Shown one piece after another: positions 1 to 7,872 of a stretch of 64,000 bases of DNA (its first letter is position 1; each line of letters begins with the position of its first letter). The DNA is from Pseudomonadota bacterium (lineage in GTDB: Bacteria > Pseudomonadota > Alphaproteobacteria > Acetobacterales > Acetobacteraceae). The DNA lies in NCBI GenBank assembly GCA_021845985.1, contig JAJZES010000033.1, forward strand, positions 1-64,000, in the 5' to 3' direction. The notes under the pieces are model-generated. The model did no database searches and was not told the origin of the DNA. It saw only the letters and a list, made by a program, of their open reading frames with translations. Position numbers and translations under genes: made by a program.

Positions 1-132
1 CCGGTCATCGCCGCGGCGCTGCCGGCGCTGCTGGCGCGGCGCGATCTGCGCCGGCCCGATGCCGCGCCCGGCCCGCGGCGCCTCGGCGACCGCGCCGCGG
101 TGCTCGCCGCCTGGCTCGCCGGCCGCATCTGA
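1..132 (+). CDS. C-terminal end of an unidentified protein (cut by window edge)
   Basis: Frame 1 is open from the first base and stops at TGA 130-132, giving 43 residues rich in Ala, Leu and Arg, including the stretch LLARRDLRR. Codon use matches the neighbours, with G or C in nearly every third position, so this looks like the real end of a gene that begins outside the window. The tail has a vague resemblance to the ends of squalene/phytoene-synthase-like proteins, but too little is present to name a family. Confidence 0.5.
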   Translation, partial: PVIAAALPALLARRDLRRPDAAPGPRRLGDRAAVLAAWLAGRI

Positions 133-258
133 GGCACGCGGCCGGCGCAGCTCCGCGCTGCGATTCTCGACATCATTTGCCGGCGCGCGGTTACTATCTG
201 CGGTCATGCGGCGTCCGCCGGCATCGCCCGGCATCGCGGCCGCGTGGGCGAGGATGAG

Positions 259-474
259 ATGATGCGCAAGATCGTGATCGCCGCCATTGTCCTGCCGCTG
301 ATGGGCGGCGCCGCGCTGGCGCGGTGCAGCCCGCATGTCGGCCGCAACGTGGACACCTCGGTCGGCCCGGAGGCGTGGCCGAGCGCCGCCGCGTCGCTGC
401 ACCACGCCGGGCTGGCGTCGCCCGAGCAGGTGCTGCGGCTCCGGTACGACGCGCCGGGCACCGCCGCCGACTGA
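259..474 (+). CDS. small exported protein of unknown function
   Basis: This encodes about 71 residues. The start is at ATG 259 or the next codon, ATG 262; both are preceded by a GAGG at 250-253. The N-terminus (MMRKIVIAAIVLPLMGGAALA) is a good Sec signal peptide with a basic start, a hydrophobic core and an ALA cleavage site. The mature part of about 50 residues has one Cys just after cleavage and no motif that I recognise. It stands alone between the truncated left-edge gene and the leftward repair operon, whose last gene ends 19 bases away on the other strand, so the two converge. Function unknown. Confidence 0.5.
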   Translation: MMRKIVIAAIVLPLMGGAALARCSPHVGRNVDTSVGPEAWPSAAASLHHAGLASPEQVLRLRYDAPGTAAD

Positions 475-493
475 CCGTGCGCCGGCCGTGCGG

Positions 494-1177
494 TCACGGC
501 GCCGGCAGGTCGATCCACGACAGATGCCCGCCCTTGCCGGCGCCGGTGTCGAGAAACACCGCCCGCCCGCCGGCCGCGCCGGTCTGCACATAGGGCCGTC
601 CGTCGCGGCTGCGCCGGTCATGGCCACAATAGACGGTCAGGCCGGCGGGCACCCGATCGACCCAGCGCAGGCTGCGCTCGGGCAGCCCGTCGGCCAGCGT
701 CGTGCCGGTCGGCTCGCCAAACAGCGCGCGGGCCAGCGGCCCCTCCGGCCGGGCGGTAAGCGGCGCTGCCGGCGGCGGCTCATGCAGCATCGCGGTATGA
801 AAGCCGCCATGGACGAAGACGCTGCGCCGGCGGACGATCCAGGCCGGGGCGCTGGCGATCTCGGCCGCGGCGCGGTCGGCCAGCGGCCGGTCGAGCTGCG
901 CCAGCGTCGCCGCCAGCTCGGGCAGCATCCGCACCGGCCGCCCGGCCAGCGCCCGCGCCAGCTTGTGGTCGTGGTTGCCGAGCAGGAACAGGCCGCGCCC
1001 GGCGTCGATCAGCGCGAACATCTGGCGCAGCACGCCGGCGGCGTCCGGGCCGCCATCGGTCAGATCGCCGAGCTGAACGACGAAGCGGTCGGTTGCCGCG
1101 GCATGGGCGAAGCCGCGGGCATCGCCATGCACGTCACCGACGACGCGGATCGGCTGGCCGTGCGGCAGGGTGATCAT
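494..1177 (-). CDS. PPP-type metallophosphoesterase (serine/threonine or Ap4A phosphatase-like)
   Basis: A 227-residue calcineurin-like phosphoesterase. The metal-binding motifs appear in order: VGDVHG near residue 13, LGDLTDGG, LGNHDH, then VHGGFH and CGHD in the C-terminal half. GDVHG together with GNHD places it in the PPP family (protein phosphatases, ApaH, PrpE) rather than with general nucleases. Its ATG at 1177 overlaps the TGA of the photolyase gene in an ATGA, so it is translationally coupled as the last gene of the repair operon. The second motif has Gly where PPP enzymes usually have Arg (GDxxDRG). Whether it acts on a protein or a dinucleotide polyphosphate cannot be told from sequence. 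Confidence 0.85.
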   Translation of the reverse strand: MITLPHGQPIRVVGDVHGDARGFAHAAATDRFVVQLGDLTDGGPDAAGVLRQMFALIDAGRGLFLLGNHDHKLARALAGRPVRMLPELAATLAQLDRPLADRAAAEIASAPAWIVRRRSVFVHGGFHTAMLHEPPPAAPLTARPEGPLARALFGEPTGTTLADGLPERSLRWVDRVPAGLTVYCGHDRRSRDGRPYVQTGAAGGRAVFLDTGAGKGGHLSWIDLPAP

Positions 1178-2586
1178 CCGTGCCGGCCGCTGATCTGCGC
1201 CAGCGCCGCCAGCGCCCGCGCCCGTCCGGCCGCCAGATCGACCACCGGCTGCGGATAGCTGCGGCCGAGCACGATGCCGGCCTCGGCCAGCTCCAGCGGC
1301 GCCGCCATCCATGGGGCATGCAGGGCGTGGTCTGGCAGGCGGGCCAGTTCGGGCACGAAGCGGCGGACATAGCGGCCGTCGGGGTCGAAGCGGCGACCCT
1401 GCAGCACCGGATTGAAGATGCGGAAATAGGGCGCCGCATCGGCGCCGCTGCCCGCCACCCACTGCCATTGCGCGCTGTTGCTGGCGAGGTCGGCATCGAC
1501 CAGCGTGTCCCAGAACCACGCCGCGCCGTCCTGCCAGGGCAGCAGCAGATGCTTGACCAGCAGGCTGGCGACGATCATCCGCACCCGGTTGTGCATCCAG
1601 CCGGTCTGCCAGAGCTGGCGCATTCCGGCATCGACGATCGGGATGCCGGTCTGCCCGCGCTGCCAGGCGCGCAGCGCGGCGGGGTCGGAGCGCCAGGGCA
1701 TGCGCGCATAGTCGCGGCGCAGCGGCAGCTCCGGCAGGTCGGCATGGTGCCACAGCAGATGGGCGGAGAACTCGCGCCACAACAGCTCATTCTGCCACGC
1801 CGCGACGCCTGTGCCATCGCCGGCCTGCGCCGCCGCCCGCCATGCCTCGTCGGGCGAAATCTCGCCGAACCGCAGCGCCGGCGACAGCCTCGCGGTGCCG
1901 TCGATGCCGGGCAGATTGCGGCTGCTGTCGTAGGTGGTCAGTGCCTGCCCGGCGAACTGCGCGAGGCGCGCGCGGGCGCCGTGCTCGCCCGGCTGCCAGG
2001 CGGCGCGCAGCCCGCCGGCCCAGTCGGGGTCGCGCGGCAGGAGCTGCCACGCCTCCAGCCGGTCGGAGCGCGGCGCGGCGGCGGCGGCGATATGCGCGGG
2101 CGCCGGCAGGGCGCGCGGCGGCGCCCCCTGGGCGCGGCAGGCGCGGGCGAACGGGGTGAACACGCCATAGGGGCCGCCTTGCTGGGTGCGGATGCTGCCG
2201 GGCGGGTACAGCGTCGTGGTGCGGTGCAGCTGCAGCGGCAGATCGAGCCGGCTGATCGCGGCGCGCGCCCAGGGTTCGCTCGGCAGCCCGGCATGCACCT
2301 CGGCGGCGCCGGTTTCGCCGACCAGACGCGGCAATTCCTCGGCGATCCGGCCGCGCCGCAGCACCAGGGGGGCGCCGCGCCGCCGCAGATCGTCGGCCAG
2401 CGCCGTCAGGCTGTGATGCAGCCACCAGCGGGTGGCGCCGCCGGGCAGCCAGCGGCCGGGGGTGATTTCGTCGAGAATGAACACCGGCAGCAGCGGCCGG
2501 CCGGAACGCAGCGCCGCTTCGAGGGCGGCATTGTCGTGCAGGCGCAGCTCGCGGCGCAGCCAGAGCAGGGCGGGGGCTTGATCCAT
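1174..2586 (-). CDS. phrB: deoxyribodipyrimidine photo-lyase
   Basis: A 470-residue member of the cryptochrome/photolyase family, which uses FAD and blue light to split cyclobutane pyrimidine dimers in DNA. The N-terminal alpha/beta antenna domain begins with LLWLRRELRLHDNAAL. The FAD-binding helical domain carries the hallmark stretch with GIPIVDAGMRQL, TGWMHNRVRM and FWDTLVDADLASNSAQWQWV. The length is normal for a class I CPD photolyase. It lies 31 bases downstream of pdeM and overlaps the following phosphoesterase by 4 bases, so it belongs to the same leftward repair operon. The start at 2586 (MDQAPALLWLRR) fits the family. Confidence 0.95.
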   Translation of the reverse strand: MDQAPALLWLRRELRLHDNAALEAALRSGRPLLPVFILDEITPGRWLPGGATRWWLHHSLTALADDLRRRGAPLVLRRGRIAEELPRLVGETGAAEVHAGLPSEPWARAAISRLDLPLQLHRTTTLYPPGSIRTQQGGPYGVFTPFARACRAQGAPPRALPAPAHIAAAAAPRSDRLEAWQLLPRDPDWAGGLRAAWQPGEHGARARLAQFAGQALTTYDSSRNLPGIDGTARLSPALRFGEISPDEAWRAAAQAGDGTGVAAWQNELLWREFSAHLLWHHADLPELPLRRDYARMPWRSDPAALRAWQRGQTGIPIVDAGMRQLWQTGWMHNRVRMIVASLLVKHLLLPWQDGAAWFWDTLVDADLASNSAQWQWVAGSGADAAPYFRIFNPVLQGRRFDPDGRYVRRFVPELARLPDHALHAPWMAAPLELAEAGIVLGRSYPQPVVDLAAGRARALAALAQISGRHG

Positions 2587-2617
2587 CGCCCCGATATACT
2601 GGTGGCGGGTGGATTGC

Positions 2618-3298
2618 CTATGCCGCGCGCCGGGCGGCGTAGGGGAAACTGAACAACCGCTCGCGGCCGAGCAGGAACACCCGCCCGCCGCGAGGAAACA
2701 GCGCCGCGATGGCGGCGTCGCGCACGTCCAGCCCGCCGGTATAGGCGCCGAGCGCCGGCAGCATCAGCCGCCGCCCGTCGCAGACGAAGCATGGCCGGCT
2801 GACGCTGGCGCCACGCACCTCGACGCGGGCTTTCGGGTGATGGTGGCCGCAGAGTTCGCCGGCTGCCGGTCCGGGCCGCGCCTGATGGCAGAAGCGGAGC
2901 CGGCCGAGCCGCAATTCGTCCACCGCCGCGCCGTCGATGCCCTCGGGCGGCGTCGGATCGTGGTTGCCGAGCACCCAGACGACGCGATGCGCCGCGGCCA
3001 TGGCGCGCAGTCGGGCGCGGTCGGCCGGCGCCAGCCGGGCGCTGCCGCCGGCATCGTGAAACGAGTCGCCCAGCGCGACCAGCGTTTCCGGCTGCCAGCG
3101 GCGCAGTAGGGCGGCAAGCCGGTCGAGCGTGGCGCGGGTGTCCCAGGGCGGCAGCAGGGCACCGCGCGCGGCGGCGGCGGAGCCTTTTTCCAAGTGCAGA
3201 TCGGCGACCGCGAGCAGGCGTTGCGCCGGCCAGAACAGCGCCCCCTCCGGGTCGAGCATCAACCGCTCGCCGGCGAGGTGGATCGGGGCGGGGGTCAT
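2618..3298 (-). CDS. pdeM: ligase-associated DNA damage response endonuclease PdeM
   Basis: A 226-residue metallophosphoesterase with the complete active-site series: ADLHLEKGS (DxH), LGDSFHD (GDxxxD), LGNHDP (GNHD), and CGHHHPKA (GHxH). The early LHLEKG signature and the size identify the PdeM family, which is normally encoded next to an Lhr-type helicase and an ATP-dependent ligase and is assigned to DNA end processing. Here the helicase is in the same operon, but a two-gene MNT/HEPN module separates them. The ATG at 3298 overlaps the HEPN stop codon (ATGA). No ligase or partner exonuclease gene is in the window. Confidence 0.9.
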   Translation of the reverse strand: MTPAPIHLAGERLMLDPEGALFWPAQRLLAVADLHLEKGSAAAARGALLPPWDTRATLDRLAALLRRWQPETLVALGDSFHDAGGSARLAPADRARLRAMAAAHRVVWVLGNHDPTPPEGIDGAAVDELRLGRLRFCHQARPGPAAGELCGHHHPKARVEVRGASVSRPCFVCDGRRLMLPALGAYTGGLDVRDAAIAALFPRGGRVFLLGRERLFSFPYAARRAA

Positions 3299-3720
3299 TG
3301 CGGCGGAGACAGATCGCAAATGGCGAGGTACGCCGCAGCGTGGTCGATCAGGCGGCGTGCTTCCGCGACCGTCGCGAGAGCGTCGGCCTGCGAATACTTG
3401 GGTGGCGGCTTGCCGCCATAGTCAAACCTCGATCGCAGCTCGAAACCGTGGGCGAGAAAGCCAACCATTGTCGAGTCGATGCGCGAATCCTCATGGGCCA
3501 GCCGGCTGATTTCGCTGTGCGTGCCGCTGTGGTTCTTAATGACCAGGCCGGTGCGCACTCGTATTATGGCATGCGCGGCATTCAAAACCGCAGTATATGT
3601 CTCCCGTGCGGCGAGAGCGTAGAGTTTCGTGGCCTCCGCCACCTCTGCCACGCCAGCGAGAATGTCGCGTCCTCGGGCGATCAGGTCATCGGCCTCAGGT
3701 GTCAAGGCGGATCCCGTCAC
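3295..3720 (-). CDS. HEPN-domain protein (partner of the upstream nucleotidyltransferase)
   Basis: A 141-residue all-helical protein that fits the HEPN fold often paired with minimal nucleotidyltransferases. Supporting features are the long first helices, the KNHSGTHSEI segment, a SRFDYGG segment where HEPN proteins have the RxxxDY motif, and a final helix EARRLIDHAAAYL. A canonical RNase Rx4-6H motif is not obvious, so ribonuclease activity is uncertain. It overlaps the upstream MNT gene by 26 bases and pdeM by 4. Base composition drops here: I count 33 G+C of 60 in 3541-3600, against 47 of 60 in the helicase gene at 4081-4140. That fits acquisition of the pair by transfer. Confidence 0.75.
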   Translation of the reverse strand: MTGSALTPEADDLIARGRDILAGVAEVAEATKLYALAARETYTAVLNAAHAIIRVRTGLVIKNHSGTHSEISRLAHEDSRIDSTMVGFLAHGFELRSRFDYGGKPPPKYSQADALATVAEARRLIDHAAAYLAICDLSPPQ

Positions 3721-4030
3721 GTCGGACTTCCCTCAATAAAGCAGTTCGTCTGTCATAGTCGTCGTCCGCCAGGGTCACCGGGCTGATCAGCTCGCCGGTA
3801 TCATACAGAATATCGGTCGTGATGTTCGCCAGCACGCCCATTTCGTGCCAGGTATTCTCGATCCCGTGCAGAAACACCGCCACGTCGTAATCCGAATCCG
3901 CCCGGAAATCGCCGCGCGCCCGCGAGCCATACAAGATCAACTGGTCCAGCCGATCGCCATACGCCGCTCTCACCGCGTCGCGAAAGCGGCGCAGTACCGG
4001 GTCTTGCGCAGGGTCCGGTCGATCGGTCAC
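3695..4030 (-). CDS. minimal nucleotidyltransferase (MNT/MntA-like, antitoxin type)
   Basis: A 111-residue minimal nucleotidyltransferase. The core motif is complete: Gly35-Ser36, ten residues, then Asp47 and Asp49 (GSRARGDFRADSDYDVAVF), followed by a short C-terminal domain. In known MNT/HEPN systems the MNT protein neutralises the HEPN toxin, in some cases by attaching AMP units to a tyrosine. Its start overlaps the helicase stop (ATGA 4027-4030) and its 3' end overlaps the HEPN gene by 26 bases, so the pair is translationally embedded in the repair operon. A toxin-antitoxin role is inferred from family and arrangement only. Confidence 0.85.
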   Translation of the reverse strand: MTDRPDPAQDPVLRRFRDAVRAAYGDRLDQLILYGSRARGDFRADSDYDVAVFLHGIENTWHEMGVLANITTDILYDTGELISPVTLADDDYDRRTALLREVRRDGIRLDT

Positions 4031-6507
4031 AGCGGCAATCTGCCCTGTCCGGGCACGTCCGGCAAAGCCTGCCGTGGCGATCGCCGGGGCGCCGGCGCCA
4101 CCTCGCCCATCGCTTCGGCGACCAGCGCCGCTTCCTCCAGCAGCGCATCGTCGCCGCCGCTGTTACGCACGCTTTCCCGCCCGATCTCCAGCAGCACCGG
4201 CACGGCGAGCGGCGAGACGCGCGACAGGACCATGTGCCGCACCCGCCCCTTGATGCGCGCCAGCATCGCCGCGATGCGCCCGAGATCGGTCAGGCCGCCC
4301 GCCGCATCCGCCCGCGTCGCCCGCAGCAGCACATGGTCCGGCTGATGCCGGCGCAGCACGTCGTAGATCAGGTCGGAGTTCACCGTCACCTGCCGGCGCG
4401 ATTTCTCCGCCCCCGGCGCCTGCCGCTCGATCAGGCCGGCGATCACCGCGACATTGCGGAACGTCCGCCGCAGCATGGAGCTTTCGGCGAGCCACGCCTC
4501 CAGATCGTCGCCCAGCATATCCGCCTCGAACAGCCGCGCGATGTCGGTCGGCGGGTGGGCGCTCCAGGCCGCCAGCACGTAATCGGTGGCGACGAAACCG
4601 AGCGGCGCGAAACCAAACCGCTCCATCCGCCGCGTCAGCAGCAGGCCGAGCGTCTGGTGCGCGTTGCGGCCCTCGAAACAATAGGCGACCAGATACCAGC
4701 GGTCGCCGCGCGGAAACGTCTCGACCAGCAGATCGCCGCGGCCGGGCAGGCGCGACACCGCGCGCTGCATCATCAGCCATTCCTGCACGGGTGCGGGAAA
4801 GCCGCCCCAGCTTGCCGCGTCGGCCAGCATCCCGCGCACCCGGTCGGCCAGATTGGTCGTCATCGGCATCCGCCCGCCGGCATAGGCGGGCACTTTCGCC
4901 TCGCCCGCGCCGCCCTCGGCCACCTCGACGGTGGTTTCGCGCAGCCGCAGGAAACGCAGCAGCCGCCCGGCAAAGATGAACGTGTCGCCCGGCGTCAGCA
5001 TGTTGGCGAAATATTCTTCGACCTCGCCGAGCGCCGCACCGCGCGGCCCCAGCCGCACCTTCAACAGCGGTTCCTCGACGATGGTGCCGATGTTCATGCG
5101 GTGCTGCCGGGCGATGCGCTCGGTGCGGACATGCACCCGTGCCTCGGCGTCGCGAAACAGCTTGTGGTGCCGCTCATAGGCGGCAAGGGCATAGCCGCCG
5201 TCCTGCACGAAGCCCAGCACATCGTCGAAGTCGCGGCGCGTCAGCGCGGCATAGGGTGCGGCACGCCGCACCTCGGCAAACAGCGCGTCGGGCAGGAACG
5301 GCGCGGCGCAGGCGACGCCGAGCACATGCTGCGCCAGCACATCCAGCCCGCCCGGCCGCGGCGCCTCGCCGTCCAGTTCGCCGGCCGCGGCGCCGAGGAT
5401 CGCCGCCTCGCATTCCAGCACCTCGAAGCGGTTGGCGGGGACCAGGATGGCGCGCGAGGCTTCGTCCATGCGGTGATTGGCCCGCCCGACCCGCTGCAGC
5501 AGCCGCGACACGCCTTTCGGCGCGCCGACCTGCAGCACCTGGTCCACGCCGCCCCAGTCGATGCCGAGATCGAGCGAGGACGTCGCGACCACCGCGCGCA
5601 GCCGCCCGGCGGCCATCGCCGCTTCGACCTTGTGGCGCTGTTCGGGTTCCAGGCTGCCATGGTGGATGGCGATCGGCAGCGTCGCGGCGTTCAGCTTCCA
5701 CAGTTCCTGAAACAGCAGTTCGGCCTGGGCGCGGGTGTTGACGAACACGATCGTCATCGCCGCCGCGGCGATGCAGCGCAGAATCTCCGGGGCGCTGAAC
5801 AGGCCCATATGGCCGGCCCAGGGCAGCCGGCCGCGCGGCAGCAGCATGCCGATCTGTGGCGCCGCGCCCGGTTCGGCGTCGATGACGCGGACGCTGTCGG
5901 CGCGGCCATCCGGCGCGACATAGGCGGCGAGCGGGGCGCGGTGGGCGACGGTTGCCGACAGGCCGATGCGCCGCGCCGCCGGCGCCAGCGCGGCCAGCCG
6001 GGCGAGCGCCAGCGCAAGCTGATCGCCGCGCTTGCTGCCGGCCAGGGCATGCACCTCGTCGATGACGATGGCGGCGAGCGGGGCGAACATCGCCGCCGCC
6101 TCCGGCAGCGTGATCAGCAGGGCGAGGCTTTCCGGCGTGGTCAGCAGCAGGTTCGGCGGCGCCGCGCGCTGCCGGCGGCGTTCGGCCGCCGGGGTGTCGC
6201 CGCTGCGCGTGGCGATGCTGACCGCCAGCCGCATCGCCTCCACCGGGCGCAGCAGATTGCGGGCAATATCGGCGGCCAGCGCCTTCAGCGGGCTGACATA
6301 GAGCGTGTGCAACCCGGCCCGCGGATGGGCGGCAAGGTCTATCAGGCTGGGCAGGAAACCGCCCAGAGTCTTGCCGCCGCCGGTCGGCGCGATCAGCAGC
6401 ACGCTGTCGCCGGCCTGCGCCGCCGCCATGACGGCGCGCTGGTGGGCGCGCAGTTGCCAGCCCTGGGCGGCAAACCAGCCGGCGAACGGGTCGGGCAGGT
6501 CGGACAT
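4027..6507 (-). CDS. ligase-associated DNA damage response DEXH-box helicase (Lhr-like)
   Basis: An 826-residue superfamily 2 helicase. Walker A is APTGGGKT (residues 40-47), the Walker B/DEVH motif is VIDEVHAL near residue 150, motif III is GLSATV, motif V is SSLDLGIDWGGVDQV, and motif VI is LLQRVGRANHRMDEA. The long C-terminal winged-helix/DUF4326-like part and the overall length match the ligase-associated Lhr subfamily, which works with PdeM and an ATP-dependent ligase. It is the first gene of the leftward operon. The 172-base gap before the divergent lipoprotein gene should hold its promoter, and a 7-bp-arm palindrome lies there at 6575-6594. Confidence 0.92.
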   Translation of the reverse strand: MSDLPDPFAGWFAAQGWQLRAHQRAVMAAAQAGDSVLLIAPTGGGKTLGGFLPSLIDLAAHPRAGLHTLYVSPLKALAADIARNLLRPVEAMRLAVSIATRSGDTPAAERRRQRAAPPNLLLTTPESLALLITLPEAAAMFAPLAAIVIDEVHALAGSKRGDQLALALARLAALAPAARRIGLSATVAHRAPLAAYVAPDGRADSVRVIDAEPGAAPQIGMLLPRGRLPWAGHMGLFSAPEILRCIAAAAMTIVFVNTRAQAELLFQELWKLNAATLPIAIHHGSLEPEQRHKVEAAMAAGRLRAVVATSSLDLGIDWGGVDQVLQVGAPKGVSRLLQRVGRANHRMDEASRAILVPANRFEVLECEAAILGAAAGELDGEAPRPGGLDVLAQHVLGVACAAPFLPDALFAEVRRAAPYAALTRRDFDDVLGFVQDGGYALAAYERHHKLFRDAEARVHVRTERIARQHRMNIGTIVEEPLLKVRLGPRGAALGEVEEYFANMLTPGDTFIFAGRLLRFLRLRETTVEVAEGGAGEAKVPAYAGGRMPMTTNLADRVRGMLADAASWGGFPAPVQEWLMMQRAVSRLPGRGDLLVETFPRGDRWYLVAYCFEGRNAHQTLGLLLTRRMERFGFAPLGFVATDYVLAAWSAHPPTDIARLFEADMLGDDLEAWLAESSMLRRTFRNVAVIAGLIERQAPGAEKSRRQVTVNSDLIYDVLRRHQPDHVLLRATRADAAGGLTDLGRIAAMLARIKGRVRHMVLSRVSPLAVPVLLEIGRESVRNSGGDDALLEEAALVAEAMGEVAPAPRRSPRQALPDVPGQGRLPL

Positions 6508-6574
6508 CGTCCGGTGTTAGCCGTCGCCGGGGGGAGGCGAAAGCGTACCCGGCATGGCGGCATCGGGGTCGGGC

Positions 6575-6594
6575 TGCTCACGTCAAAGTGAGCA
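6575..6594. promoter_or_regulatory. palindrome between the repair operon and the lipoprotein gene
   Basis: TGCTCAC and GTGAGCA form perfect 7-bp arms around a 6-base centre. The site lies 68 bases upstream of the helicase ATG and 85 bases upstream of the divergent lipoprotein ATG, a typical place for an operator. It does not match the alphaproteobacterial LexA pattern (GTTC-N7-GTTC or GAAC-N7-GAAC). A role is inferred from position and symmetry only. Confidence 0.35.
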
Positions 6595-6679
6595 CCCAGC
6601 CGCGCCGTTCGCCTGCCGATTGCCCTATCTGCTCCCACACTCTACTTAATTGGCGTTTCGGGCAGAGAAGGAGATCGAC

Positions 6680-6961
6680 ATGGGGAAGGCGGTACGATTC
6701 GGTAGCCTGATGCTGGTCCTGGGGCTTGGCGCCTGCACCAACCCCTATGACCCGAACGGCCGGGCGATCGACGGCGGGCTGCTCGGCGCCGGCGGCGGCG
6801 CGGCGCTGGGCGGCTTGTTCGGCGGTGGCGAGGGCGCCGCGGCGGGCGCGCTGATCGGCGGCGCCGCAGGGGCCGCCGGCGGTGCGCTGACCACCCCGCG
6901 TCCGCCGCAGCCGCCGCCGCAGGCGTCGCAGCCGGTTTATTACCAGCCGCCCGGCTCCTGA
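6680..6961 (+). CDS. glycine-zipper lipoprotein
   Basis: A 93-residue lipoprotein. The start is set by a strong AAGGAG at 6668-6673, six bases before the ATG. The signal peptide ends in the lipobox LGAC (Cys19). Two glycine-zipper stretches follow ([20 protein letters not shown] and a second Gly/Ala run), then a Pro/Gln-rich tail ending YYQPPGS. Such proteins associate with the outer membrane or periplasmic face, and the zipper may pack as a paired helix. It is transcribed away from the repair operon and ends 62 bases before the hydratase gene. No specific function can be assigned. Confidence 0.8.
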   Translation: MGKAVRFGSLMLVLGLGACTNPYDPNGRAIDGGLLGAGGGAALGGLFGGGEGAAAGALIGGAAGAAGGALTTPRPPQPPPQASQPVYYQPPGS

Positions 6962-7023
6962 CGGTTGATCGCGCCGGCGATTCGGCGTCAGCATCACCTC
7001 GGGACGGGCCAGCGGGAGGCAGG

Positions 7024-7872
7024 ATGGAACCGGCGCAGGATGGTGGGCGAAGCGATTTTTCGGCCTATGTGCCGCGCCATTTCGGCTTCGTGCTGGCCGA
7101 TCGGGTGGCCACCGTCACGCTCGACCGGCCGGAGCGCAAGAACCCGCTGACCTTCGCCAGCTACGCCGAACTGCGCGACCTGTTCCGCGCTCTCGCCGCC
7201 GCGCGCGAGGTGCGGGCGGTGGTGCTGACCGGGGCGGGCGGCAATTTCTGCTCGGGCGGCGATGTGCACGAGATCATCGGCCCGCTGGTGGCGATGCAGC
7301 GTGCCGGCGATACGCCGGGGCTGCTCGCCTTCACCCGCATGACCGGCGATCTGGTCAAGGCGATGCGCGCCTGTCCGCAGCCGATCATCGCCGCCATCGA
7401 CGGTGTCTGCGCCGGCGCCGGGGCGATCCTGGCGATGGCCTCCGACCTGCGGCTTGGCACCGCGCGCAGCAAGGTCGCCTTCCTGTTCACCCGCGTCGGC
7501 CTGTCGGGGGCGGATATGGGCGCCTGCGCCATTCTGCCGCGGCTGATCGGCGCCGGCCGCGCCGCCGAGCTGCTCTACACCGGCCGCAGCATGGCCGGGG
7601 AGGAGGCGGAGCGGTTCGGCTTCTACAACCGGCTGTGCCCGCCCGAGGCGGTGCTGGCCGAGGCGCAGGCGCTGGCCGCCGAACTGGCCGCCGGCCCGAC
7701 TTTCGCGCACGCCATGACCAAGACCTGTCTGCACCAGGAATGGGACATGCCGCTGGGGACCGCGATCGAGGCGGAGGCGCAGGCGCAGGCGATCTGCATG
7801 CAGACGCGCGACTTCGCCCGCGCCTATGAGGCGTTCGTGGCCCGGCAACGGCCGGTGTTCGAGGGTGACTGA
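7024..7872 (+). CDS. enoyl-CoA hydratase/isomerase family protein
   Basis: A 282-residue crotonase-fold enzyme. The two oxyanion-hole segments are present ([14 protein letters not shown] and [11 protein letters not shown]), and the C-terminal helices have the family's usual length. The family hydrates or isomerises enoyl-CoA thioesters. It is the first gene of a tight three-gene set with an acyl-CoA dehydrogenase (1-base overlap, TGATG) and an SDR, suggesting oxidation of one particular acyl-CoA, possibly from aromatic or branched-chain acid breakdown. No CoA ligase or thiolase lies beside it, so the substrate is unknown. Confidence 0.88.
   Translation: MEPAQDGGRSDFSAYVPRHFGFVLADRVATVTLDRPERKNPLTFASYAELRDLFRALAAAREVRAVVLTGAGGNFCSGGDVHEIIGPLVAMQRAGDTPGLLAFTRMTGDLVKAMRACPQPIIAAIDGVCAGAGAILAMASDLRLGTARSKVAFLFTRVGLSGADMGACAILPRLIGAGRAAELLYTGRSMAGEEAERFGFYNRLCPPEAVLAEAQALAAELAAGPTFAHAMTKTCLHQEWDMPLGTAIEAEAQAQAICMQTRDFARAYEAFVARQRPVFEGD

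Noticed and set aside
4234..6591. 785-codon open frame on the plus strand
   Set aside because: Antisense shadow of the DEXH helicase gene, with low-complexity composition and no motifs.
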